DNA of 64,000 bases from Anaeramoeba flamelloides (Eukaryota > Metamonada > Anaeramoebidae): assembly GCA_027625915.1 (NCBI GenBank), contig JANTQA010000012.1, forward strand, positions 10,502,501 through 10,566,500, in the 5' to 3' direction. The translations under genes and the position numbers were made by a program. The notes beneath the pieces are model-generated. The model was not told the DNA's origin, did not search any database, and saw only the letters and a program-made list of their open reading frames with translations. Each line of letters opens with the position of its first letter. Position 1 is the first letter of the stretch. Of the stretch, positions 47,126 through 58,748 are shown piece after piece.

Positions 47126-50100
47126 GGAGATGGGCCTATACTATATTTCAATCAATTTTATTTAGAAAAATTTTAGATTCTCAAACAAAAAAATAAAAAA
47201 AATCTAATAGAAAATCAGAAACATTTTGTTTTTAGTTTCCTGGTTTTCTTTATTTCTATATTCAAGAAAATTAAATCAAGAATTAAAATCAAATATCTAT
47301 TTTATTTTATTTTATATACTTGCATTTCAATTTTATTTTAATTGTTAAATAAATAATTAGCGAGTCTTTCATTATTGAAACAAACAAAAAAATATATTTA
47401 AAAATCCTTTAAAAAATTTAATATTTCCAAAAATTTAAAAATAACAAATATAGATTTTCAAAGATCAATTGTTTTCATTATTTGTTTTTCTTCATTCGCC
47501 TTTTCTTTTCTTTTTTTTTCATTTTTTAAGTTTTGATTTCTTTTTCTTGTTATTTCAACCATTTTTTTCTTTAGTTTTTTGTATTGAACAAAATTTTGAA
47601 AACGAAAAATATTTACTCAAGATTTAACATACTTTCAATTATTTTGTTTATTTTGGAGTAATTGTTTTTTCCTTTAACAAAAAGAAGTTGTTTTGCTTTT
47701 TTTTTTAAACCCTAATCCTAATTATAATATTTTTTTAGGGTTTAAAAACAAAAAGATTTTTGTGTCTGTTTTGAACAAATAAAAGGAAATTTAACATATA
47801 ATTTAGCGGAATTTATGGTAAGAACATCTTAGAAATTTTAAAAGTTGCATATTCTTTTCTGATCTTTCATCATTTTTATTTATTAAATGTGTACCTTCCA
47901 GCCAAATTCCGAATATAAACCCCATTTCAAAATTTTTAAAACACCAAAATTCAATTTGTGAATAAAATAAATAATTATCTAATCAATTCTCAAAAGAAAT
48001 ACTAAATTAGAACCATTAGGCTATTTAAACTTTTAACACTTGTTTATAAATTATAATAATCACCAAACAAAAATAAATAAATATCAATACAAATAAATCA
48101 TGAGTGTGGTAAAAATTTTGGAGTGAGTAAAACAAAAAAATGCATTAGTAAATTTGTTGAAATTCTATTAGGAATATTGATCAATCAAATGGTTAGATAC
48201 TACCTATTGATTTTATTTGAGTTCTTCTATTTCTAACAGCTCACCTTTAACCTAAAATCAATTTTTAAAAAAAAAATTGATCGAACAAAACAAGTTACGT
48301 AATTCAAAAAAAGAAATGAAAAGAAATACTAAAAGATGAAAAAATGATTTTCCAATTTTACAAAAATCAAGATTGTTTACAATCTGAATGGAATTGTATT
48401 ATTGTGATTCTTTGGAACATTTTAGCTGTGTGGAAAATTTTAAATTTTCATTGACATTCATATTTTAATCCCTTTATATTAGTTATCATAAATACAATAT
48501 TTTACATACAATATAAATTTTTTTTTTTATATAAAAAATGATATTTATTGGTGTTATTGTTTTTTTTTTTTGAATAATATTTTTGGTTCTTCACTGCTAA
48601 CTCCTACTTATCAGGTCATTAAAAGAAATCTAAGAAGAGATTAACCAAATTATTTTTCCACTTAATTCAGTTTTTTTTTTGTCTACAAGTATTATTAACT
48701 CAATAATATCCAATAATTATTGAACAAATCAATACTACCCTTTATTATGACTTATTGTAAGAGGGTATTTGCAAGTGAATAAAAAATTAAAACAAATAAT
48801 AACAGTTATTTATCAAATAGAATTTATTATATTCTGGTTAATAAAAAATTATAAAGATGTTTATTAACATTAAGTAAGAGCTTTGTAAATATTATAAAGA
48901 ATTTATTTAGAATTATCCCCTTAAAACAGATCTAATTTCTAAACTGAGATAATTACCATCCAATTACCTGTATTTTGTATAAATTATTAATTTTTAAGGA
49001 AAAAAGTTAATACTATTTTTGATTAGAAACGGTTCGATAACCAACTAGTAAATCCAATTAAATGAAGAAATTCAAAAATTTTGATGAAAATAACATGCAT
49101 TTATTCTCAATCCCATTAAAAACAGGAAATTAAAGTCCCAATTTTATTGAAAACCTTTTGGTTCTTTTGAATATCTCAAAAATATTCAATTTTTTCAACA
49201 ATTTGTTAATGATAGATCAATCAATGAAAAACATCACAGTAAAAGATAACAATTCTAAAAATTATTATTATTTTACCTCCGCTATTTTTCTTTGACAATG
49301 ATTCTATTCTTTTATTAAAAGGGTTACTTTGAATTTTAAGTACGGTTTCTGATAACAACGAATTAGACTATTTTCAACAATTATTTCAATTTTTTCATTA
49401 ATAATAATATTTTCTTTCTTGACAAGATCCATTAAAAGTTCATGTGCATTGCTTTTTAAAATATTTATTAATACTTTTTATGTCAAATGATATAGAAATC
49501 AACTTTTAAATGATTTTTATTTTTTTTAAGGGTTGAGTCGTTACTGTAAAATAATTTTCAGAAATGGGGAAAAAAAATATTTAATTTTTATAAGGCTTAA
49601 AACGAATTAAAAACTAACCAACCTTTGAAGTATGATCGATCTCCAGTAATCAAAAATCAAAAAAGAGTATAATTTTGAAACCAGCTGTCTTAGTTTTGAA
49701 GTGTTGATCTTTGGCACTTTTTGAGATCTTGAAGATTTTTTTTAATATTTTTTTCTATTCTCAAATGAGTTATTTTTTTCTAAAGAATGTTCCAAAATCC
49801 TTTCTCTTGTCTTATCTAGAGTGCTACAAAATACTGTTAATTCAAGAAAGAATGGAACAAAATTTTTATTCAAATTTCCAAAAACAAACACTCTCAAACC
49901 CAACAATAAAAATAAAACACCAAAGTACCCAATTCTCAAATGAAATTAATGTACTAAGCTCCTTGACAGATATAAAAATTTGAAATTTTTCATGATTTTT
50001 ATAAAATCTTTTTGTGGAAAGCAGAATGAAAATGTTATAACTTTTATTTTGCACCAAATAGTCACCATAATTTAGATTACAATGAATTAAATTGATTGCG

Positions 50101-50653
50101 TACTTAACGAAAATAATTTGTTTTAAATTGAAGAAATTTAACCCATTTTAAAAATTACTACAAGAAACAAATAATTTTTTTTTTTAAAATTTGATTTTTA
50201 TCATTGAGAAGGTTTTGAAACTTTTTTTTTGTTATTTAAATTTTTGCCCATGATATACTCTCTCAAATTTTTTTATGTTTATTTGAATTTTGCCAATCAA
50301 AAGAAGGGCAATTTCACCATACCCTTTTTGTTTTCAAGTCTCTCATTGAGTATGGAGTAAATCCAGTGTAAATGACTAGACCCTTAACAATTATTTAAAA
50401 ATGAAATAGTCTTATTAACCAGTGCTTTTCACAATTTTAAATATTCCCAAAAAATAGATCGAAAGAGACTACAAACTCAATAGCAAATCTTATCGAATCT
50501 GAAAATATCAATTATTTTAATATAATTTAATGGTTAGCAGTTATTATTTCTTTAATACAAATATTTTTATCTTTTCTTTTTTCATTTTTTATATTTTTTG
50601 TTTTTTTCTTTTTATAATTTCTTATTGTTCAATATTCCTGTTTCACTCGATTC
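47126..50653. other. Intergenic region with repeat R2 copy 2
   Basis: 3.5 kb between RACK1 and the CENP-H-like gene. Apart from repeat R2 (49650-50430) I see only AT-rich spacer. A 90-codon frame at 49711-49983 lies within the repeat and is not accepted as a gene. Confidence 0.6.
49650..50430 (+). repeat. Old dispersed repeat R2, copy 2
   Basis: Matches 18700-19330 in the same orientation, with about 150 bp of additional sequence in its first third (about 49800-49980). GAAGAAATTTAACCCA and GAAACAAATAATT are the best shared words. Confidence 0.6.
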
Positions 50654-51508
50654 ATGAACCAACCAAAAATTCCAAATAATTCAACACAAAAAGAACTTCT
50701 TTTATTAACAAAACAATTAAAAAGGCTATCAAACCTTCAAAAAATAATTGAAATAAAAAAACAAAGTAAGCAAGATTCAAGTTCCTCTAGTGATGAAGAG
50801 GATTTTGAAATGTCTGAGTCCGAAGAAATTAATAATGTAAGTGAAAAATTATATTCCTTACAGAACAATTATATCCAACAGCAGTCCCTTTTACAAACAC
50901 AAGAAGATATACTATCAAGAATATTACAATCACAAATGTTTGAAATTGAGAATAATCGGAAAAAACAAAAACAAAAAGAAAAACAAAAAGAAAAAGAAAA
51001 ACAAAAAGAAAAAGAAAAAGAACAAGAACACAAACAAACCAAAGAAAATGAAAATAAAAAAGAAAACGGAATAGATTTTCAAACACTCAAGAATCAAATG
51101 AACGAAAGGGATGATCAAGAACAAAAAATAAATTTATTAGAACAAAATTATAGAAAGCTTCGAGAAAAGAAGTACGAACTTTATCATCAAATTACGCAAG
51201 TCTCACACCAAAACAGATCAATTTTTAAAGAAACCAAAACAATTTTAGAGCAACAGGAACTACTTCAAAATCAGAGAACAAACAAAAAAATTGAAACCAA
51301 CAACAACGACGATGATCTTGAAGAGGAAGAAGAATTGGAAGAATTTGAAGAAGAACAATTAGAAAACATTAATGAACTAAATACAGAACTCCGTATCTTA
51401 AAAGATCGCTCACAAATCCTTCATGAAATATTTGTTGGGTTAATTGTAGAAAGTGCTGTTGAGTGGGATCAATATCCAAAATTAAGAGAAATAATGATTG
51501 ATAAATAA
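50654..51508 (+). CDS. CENPH: CENP-H-like inner kinetochore protein
   Basis: CENP-H is a coiled-coil subunit of the constitutive centromere-associated network (CENP-H/I/K/M). This intronless frame encodes 284 residues. A Ser/Asp/Glu-rich patch (about 42-58) is followed by coiled coil, a Lys/Gln/Glu repeat (about 105-135, KQKEKQKEKEKQKEK), more coiled coil and an acidic tract (DDDLEEEEELEEFEEEQLE). The C-terminus reads ILHEIFVGLIVESAVEWDQY then PKLREIMIDK. That pattern (hydrophobic helix, LI..S.V.WA.DP.L.EIVL) is the diagnostic end of the CENP-H family; human CENP-H ends similarly and is 247 residues long. The rest is low complexity, so the call rests on about 40 residues. Alternative: an unrelated coiled-coil protein. 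Confidence 0.65.
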   Translation: MNQPKIPNNSTQKELLLLTKQLKRLSNLQKIIEIKKQSKQDSSSSSDEEDFEMSESEEINNVSEKLYSLQNNYIQQQSLLQTQEDILSRILQSQMFEIENNRKKQKQKEKQKEKEKQKEKEKEQEHKQTKENENKKENGIDFQTLKNQMNERDDQEQKINLLEQNYRKLREKKYELYHQITQVSHQNRSIFKETKTILEQQELLQNQRTNKKIETNNNDDDLEEEEELEEFEEEQLENINELNTELRILKDRSQILHEIFVGLIVESAVEWDQYPKLREIMIDK

Positions 51509-52139
51509 TTGGAAATTTGAAAAAAATCCAGACTTTATTGATAGGAGGAAAGTAAAATAAATATTTTTTATTGGAATAAATAATCTCTAAATTTTAAGTG
51601 GATTGTTATTTCTCTTTTGTTGGCATTGTGGAATACAAGGATATTGAATTCAAAAATTTAAAAATTTTAGCTCTCCAATTCGATTCGGTTGGTAGTTAAA
51701 TATTTTTTTTCACTCCAACAGAGCTATTTTAAATAAGTGTGGACTATTTTTTTTTTAAGATTGATAAAATTAAAACTTTTCCAAAACATAAAGTTTTAAA
51801 AAAGTAGTTGGTAATATTTTTCATAAAAACTATTTTTTTAAACTTTTCTATTTTACTAAAATGAACAAAAAAACCTTTTGAAGTGTGATATTGGGTTTGA
51901 AAACATATGAAATTTTCGATAAAAAAAAGTTTTATAAAAGTGAACTACTGAAAATTTTTAAAAGACCCTTTCTTCCCACTTCAAAACAAAAACTCAAAAA
52001 AAAGTTTTTAAAAAGTCCTCATTTTTTTCAAATGCCTCTATTCAAATTTTAATTTTTTGAAAAAAAAGAAAGCAAAAAAATTTTTGATCATTCTTTTTCT
52101 GAAAAATATAAAATGAGTATTTTTGATGTATCTATTTTA

Positions 52140-52360
52140 TCACTTATAAACTATTTCAAAAAGAGCGGCAAATTTAGTAAAAAATATCTTTAATAAAATC
52201 CATCCTCAGAAAACTATTTAAATATCGAAAATTATTACAAATACAATTTATTGATTCTTGATAATAATTCAATTTATTTCTTAGCAATGGCATTAAATAA
52301 ATAAAATTTATTAAAATTTATGATCCACACTTTTAGATGATATCTTTTAAATGAGAAAAT
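52140..52360. repeat. Dispersed repeat R4, copy 2
   Basis: Shares AAATATCTTTAATAAAATCC, CTCAGAAAACTATTTAAATA and following AAATTATTACAAATA words with 36340-36560 in the same order. Confidence 0.5.
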
Positions 52361-52489
52361 AGAAGATTAATTATTTTCTTTTTTGAAAAAAAAAAACATT
52401 TACATAACTTGTTTAATATCAGCAAAATTTATAAATTTTAGGGAAAAGAAACAATTATATTTTATTGATTAAAAAATAATTATTGTTAA

Positions 52490-53864
52490 GGGAGTAGCTA
52501 CACCATAAGACATGATAAAAATTTGAGAGAGATGAGATAAGAACATTTTATTTTAGTGGCGTGTGATCGTAGATTCTCTAAAAATTTTTTTAAAAAAAGT
52601 ATTTGATATTTTTTTTTTAAGTAATGTTAAACAATAAAAAAATAGAGAGATTATATTGATAAAATAGTTTTTTTTTTTTTTTATTTTTTTTATTAAAATA
52701 AACTTAATTCCATTAATTTGGGCACAGTTTAAACAGTTGAAAAAATAACAATAACATGATTTACATCCAATTGGAAATTAATTTTAATTCAACAAATTAT
52801 TTCATTTTTTGCCTTTGTTGTTTTTGTTTTCATTTTCTATTTCTGAAGTTACTTAATCGGTTTAGTTAGATCTGAAAATTTTTTATAGATGGTTGATAGA
52901 TGGTTACAGTTGAGTTTCTTAAATTGAAAAATCCACATACAACCGGTGCATGGTATCTTCTCATTTGATCGATCAACCATTGTTGGTGTAATTTTAACAA
53001 ATCTACCAATATATTTTTTGTTCAAACTCTTTCATTTCAGCTCTTTTCAATATTTTATACATACTTGTTTTGATTTTTTGTTTTATATTGTTTTCTTATA
53101 TTTGGATGAAAATGATTGCTTAAAAAAACATTAATACTATGCTACTTAAATGTGGTTTTATATTAGGTTTGGAAAAATATCATAAATTGAGTTTTTGTTT
53201 CACTATTTTTGATTTTAGATGTGTCCAAATTTTTGGAATGGAGGTTTAGTTTTTTTTTTGGGGGGGATGATAATTTCAGATTCTTTGAATAAAACTTATA
53301 GCCATTTTGTGGTTTAAACTTTGATAACATATAATCATATTCACTTCTCATATTCCACTAAACCCAACGATTTAAAATCCTAACAAGTAATAATTTGACT
53401 TAATTATTCTTTTTTTTGGAATTCTTCAAGCTATTTAAGTCCCATTTATGTTTCCTTTTATGATTCTCTCAATTGTAATTTTTTTTTTTTTAAACAAAAT
53501 CCATTTATCCCAAATGCCACTAATAAAAAAATATTTCTAATTGCTTAATGTTGTCAGGATTAAAAAAATCTCAAAAATGATGAAAAAATAAAAAATGAAA
53601 AAATTAAATGCCACAATAGAATGTTGAGATAAGGATAAAAGATAAGTCACTCAACATTCAAAACACTATTTTAAGCAATTCAACTCAACATTCTATTTTG
53701 GCAATTTCTTTGAGACTTTGAAAAAAAAATTAAAAAAATTTAATGATTGTAGTACTTTAAATAATAAAAATCAATGAGTTACAACCAGAGTAAAAAATGT
53801 TATTTTCTGATCCTCTTCAGAATGACAAAAAAGTGAAAAATTTTTCTTTACCGTGGCTACTCCC
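52490..53864. mobile_element. Putative non-autonomous piggyBac-type element (TTAA flanks)
   Basis: The left terminus TTAA-GGGAGTAGCTAC and the right terminus GTGGCTACTCCC-TTAA form a 12-bp inverted repeat with one mismatch, each end directly bordered by TTAA. TTAA duplications with GGG/CCC-starting inverted ends are characteristic of piggyBac transposons. The 1375-bp interior has only short frames (for example 52946-53134) with no recognisable DDD transposase, so it would be non-autonomous or decayed. G-rich words are rare here, which makes chance pairing of the ends unlikely but not excluded. Confidence 0.5.
53609..53703. repeat. Small hairpin repeat inside the TTAA element
   Basis: TGCCACAATAGAATGTTGAG and CTCAACATTCTATTTTGGCA form a 20-bp inverted repeat with one mismatch around about 55 bases that contain another ACTCAACATTC word. 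Confidence 0.8.
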
Positions 53865-54329
53865 TTAATGCCTAATAACCCATTTATAATTGAAATTGTT
53901 GTTACATAGTTTTTGCCAAAAAAGGTGCTATTTTTTTTTATAAATCCTTTTTTTAGAAATTTCCCAATCAATATATCTTGAAATAAATACAATAGAACTT
54001 GATTCGATCAGCATTATTATTTCACTTAATTTGGTATTATCATTTTACAAATAGAACCACTACAAAAGATGAATATTTATGAAATGTAAAACAAAAAAAA
54101 TGTCTCACTTTTTTATGAACAGATTACTTATGTTCTAAATTAGTGTCTGGAAGGGTGGATTATTGTGATTACATTTTGTTTTTAAAACTTTGACTGGAAA
54201 TTTTAGTTGAGTGAAATACTAAAAATAGGTTTATTGGAAATTGATATTCAAAAAAGACATGCTTCAACAAATTATAAACGTTTAGAAAAAAATAAAATAT
54301 TCAGGGAAAAATTTCGGTCTTTTATTGTT

Positions 54330-54690
54330 CCAGATATATATATATATATAATTTCTTTGGAAAATTAAAATTGTTTATCATAAGATTTTTTAAAAGTAAG
54401 TGTATTTTTTTGATAAGAAATTAACAAGATTCAATTTTCTTTAAATTAATTTGGAATTTCAAATATTTTTTTTTTTTAAATTGACTTTTCAAAAAAAATA
54501 GAAAATCACAATCAAGAAAAAAAAAAAAATAAAAAATTTGACATAATTAGAAAAAATGATCCCATCACAAAATTAAAAATTCATTAGGAGAAAAATATTG
54601 GATTAAACTTATAGAATATTTTCCGTTTGTTTCAATAAAATTGGACTCTTTTGACTAAAAAAAAAGTTTATTTCTCTTTCTTTATAAACG
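54330..54690. repeat. Dispersed repeat R3, copy 2
   Basis: Diverged copy of 31950-32420 in the same orientation, ending in AAAATTGGACTCTTTTGACT followed by AAAAAGTTTATTT. The purine-rich middle is shorter than in copy 1. Confidence 0.6.
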
Positions 54691-55758
54691 TACAATAGTT
54701 TTTATCCAATAATCTAATTCATGATCAGTTTTATATATTCTTCTAATACTATGTGAATCTGATATTGATTTAATATTACTTAATTGTTTAGGTTTTTATT
54801 CAATAGACAAAAAGAACGCCAAGTCAATAGAAATTATTGATAATGCAAAATTTAGATATTTTTCAATTTGTTTCCCTTTGATCAAAGCATTTTCCCCTAT
54901 TTCCCTTTAAGAATTTCATGTCTAAAGATCTGTAAACCAAAAGTCCTGAAATAGCAATTCTTTTGTATTTTTGTGTTACTTAGAAGAGATTCTTGATAAG
55001 AATACAAATATGGTTAACTATAATCCCGAGTGACCATATCATTAGAAGCTATAAAAAAACAATTTTAAATATTTTTTGTTAAGAAATTTTTAGAAAGTAT
55101 GTAAAAAAAAAAATAATTCCATTAAAAAATCCTAAAATATGTAATATTTTGACTTTCCTTCCATGTTAACCTGTGTATTATGATTTCTTTTGAAGAAAAA
55201 ATGAATTTCTATAGTTATAAATCTAAAATTGGTATATTCCTTAACAAAATTGAGTTGAAGTAAAAAAAAAAAACAAATAATCAGAAAATTAAATTCGAAA
55301 AATAGTTAGTTTACAAACTACCAAGTTACCAAACAATTAAACGAGCAATAATATTATGTTCAATATCCAATTTTCAAATTCATGATGAAAAATATTAAAA
55401 ACAAAATATAAACAGTTTTAAAAATATCTTTTTTATTTTTAAAAAAAAATTTTCTTTTATAAAAAAATAATTAAAATTTTCTTCTCAACGAAGAAGAAAA
55501 AACAAAAAGAATTATAATTAATCACATAAAATCAAAAAAATAAATCAATCTAGGAATATTAATAAAACTTGCTTCTTGATTTGCTTCTGATTATAAATTA
55601 AAAAAAAAATATTGTGAAATATATGATTAAAAAATAAAAACCCAAAAATCATAAAGAAAAGAAATCAGATCTAAAAAATTAATAAATTAAATATATAAAA
55701 TCTGAAAATAAAAGAAATAGATCATACAATAATAATATATATATATATATTTGAAATT

Positions 55759-58692
55759 TTAATCAGATTCGGTTTCATTGGTTATTTTTTCTAATTTAAC
55801 TGGATTATCGCTTCTGATTGTGATTGTAAACTTGGCTTCATGCCCAGGCCTAAACGTGGAAGGGAATAGAGTATAAGGATGAGGCGAATAGTCTAAAAGC
55901 AATTCGATAAAGACTTCTTTATTTTTTAAAAAATCACCAGAAGAGGCAACTTCTTCTTCTTCAAATAAATTTTTGATTCTTTTACCCCCCTTTTTGGCAA
56001 GTACGATCCCAATAAACCAATATCCTCTATTTGTGTTTCTAGTTTCCTCTTGAGATAACGAGATTACACAATTTGTTGGTTTTGTGACATATAAGAAAAA
56101 TTGTGGATTATTTTCACATCCTTCAAAATTTGTTGAACCAGCAGCTGTTTTACCTTTCCATTGATCATGAATTACAATTGATTTCCAGTTTTGATCAAAT
56201 AATCTACATATATATATTCTTCTAAAATATTTTTTAAAATCTAGAAAAGATATCCAAAATTCTTCTGGAATTTCATCATCTTCATCATCACCATCATCAT
56301 CATTATCATTATTATTATTATTATTTCTATTACCTTTACCATTATCATTAATGTTTTTTTTAATGTTTTCATCAGATTTATTATTCAATTCTATTTCTAT
56401 TTTCTCGATGCCATTGGAATTGGAATAGTCAGAATCATTATTGTTCTCTTCATTAATTTTTTTTTTGTCATTTTTATTATTGATATCTTCTTGTTGTTGT
56501 TGTTGGAGAATGACTTTTTTTCGAATCAATTTCGGATGATAATTTAATTTATTTTTCAATCTTTTATTCCAAACATCAGAATATGGGGAATATGGGCCAT
56601 CCCAGATCGTTTTCGCATCAAAGCAGTTTTTACATTTAATTAAATTTACGCCATCAACGGTCTGTGCATCTAAGATGGGATAAGTCTGGTTATAAATAAT
56701 TCCATTATTATTATTATTATTATTGTTGTTGTTGTTGTTGTTGTTGTTATTGTTATCATTATTTTCCCCACCTTGCTGATTCATTAAGGCATTTGAGCTA
56801 GCACCTAACAAAAACCCACGACGAACATAATTAATTATCTTATTCCATAGTTGGCCCGATTGTAATTCTTCCAAAATATCTGTATTATAGAGTGAAATCT
56901 CCTTACAAAATCCACCTGTTAGTGTAGATAAAGTTTGAACAATTGAACCACCTTCTATTGCCTGATAGGATCCATATATTTTAGCAAAGGCCTTTTCAAT
57001 AATTTGAGGCCAGAATTGATCTTTTTGCTTACTTTTTAAAAAAACAAATTCCCCTTGTTTATTAATTGGCAGCTTATCGTCAACTGGCACTTCTACCCAT
57101 TCGCCCTCCAAATAGAACCGAAGTACATAAAAGCCATATTCCGAATACTTTTCTGTAATAAATAGTTTCCGTAATTGGTTGGGCTTTGTCATCAGCATAT
57201 ATAAAGAACTGATCAAATAATTATCCCTTAATATTCCTTGTTGAAAGTCCACAGATTGGAATCCCTTTTTTGGAATAATTTCTTTTCCCTGTAATTTTTC
57301 TAAATAATAATTTTCGGGTAATAGTTCATTTATACTTTTCCAAAATTTAATAAGTTGGAATTTTTTTGGTATATTTTTTTTTTGATTAATAACTAAAGAT
57401 TTGATTAATGGAGGGAAGTCAACATCCAAATATAATTCATTGTTATTATTTTTACAAATTTCATAAATTTTTTCATAAATCCCGGATTTTCCTTTTTTAA
57501 TAATGATTTTTTTCCTCCTCCTTCTTCCTCTTCCTCTTCCTCTTCCTCTTCCGCGCCCTCTTCCGCGCCCTCTTCCTCTTCCGCGCCCTCTTCCTCGTCC
57601 ACCCCCCTCTCCTCTTCCTTTCCCTTCGCTAATGTTTCCAGATCCGATTTTCATTTTGACAAGATTTTTCATTCTCGTTAAAGGCAAATTTTCAACAATG
57701 AAATTTGCTTTATCTGTTTGCATACGATCTTCGAAAAATTGCTTTTGTCGTTTTTCAAATTCCTGTATAGTCTGTTCTTCCCAATTCCAAAACCCGTTTA
57801 ATGCGTTGGAATCAAACCCCTGTATTAAGGTTTCTAAATCATTTTCATGCTGCGAAATTTTCACTCTCGAGCTTGTGATTACATTCAATTTAAATAATGC
57901 TTCAAATTTATTTTTTTTGATCGTTTCTTCTCGAATTTGCAATACCAAATCATTTAGTTTGATGTACAATTCTTTTTTTGTTAATGGCAAGCCAGATTTT
58001 GTTTTAAATGATATCAACCCTTGATTCTTTAACTGCCTTTCCAGTTTTAATAATTTGGTTAGCCGTTTTTTTTTCCTTATTTGGTATGGGCCTTCCTTTT
58101 CCTCGATTTTTTTCAGTTTCTTTTGTGCCCTTTTTGATCCTAATTTAATGGAACTGTTTCCAATAAGGTCCGCTGATTTTAAATCATTGATTGATTCAAA
58201 CCCTTCAAAAACTTCATTAATTTCTTCTGGGTTTCCCATCAACTCGATGGCTTCGAGATCTCTAAATTCTTCATAATCGATCCATTCGTCTTCACTGAAA
58301 AAATCATCTTCATATTCAAATTCCAATTCAGAATCGTCTTTTGGATTTTCGTTATAATGCTCAGTTTCAGATGAAAATTTGTCAGTTAATGAGAATTCAT
58401 CATTTAGATCAATTTTTTTCTTTTTTTTGATATTGCTATCAGATGATCGTGTTGTTAATTGCTTTTTCTCTTTTCCCTCATCGACGTGCCTCTCTTTATC
58501 CTTAATGTTGTTTTCTGAATCAGAAATTAATGAATTATCAATTATTTCATTTTTTGGAATTGAGCTTAAAGTTGAATTTAAATTAAATTTTTTATTTGAA
58601 TTTGAATTGGAAGTAGAATCTAATTTCTTGCTTTGATTTTGATTTTTTTGATTTATTTTTGTAATTTTTATGGAGGCCTTTTTTATTTCATC

Positions 58693-58748
<56 letters not shown>

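Larger units (their letters stand above)
51509..55758. other. Intergenic region with a TTAA-flanked element and old repeats
   Basis: 4.25 kb between the CENP-H-like gene and the 3' end of the calpain-like gene. It holds R4 copy 2, the putative piggyBac-type element (52490-53864), a stretch at about 54030-54110 resembling 37640-37720, and R3 copy 2. No conserved gene is seen. Confidence 0.6.

Noticed and set aside
57503-58024. 173-codon plus-strand frame with Leu-Pro repeats
   Set aside because: Antisense shadow of the Arg-Gly tract and calpain linker of the minus-strand gene.
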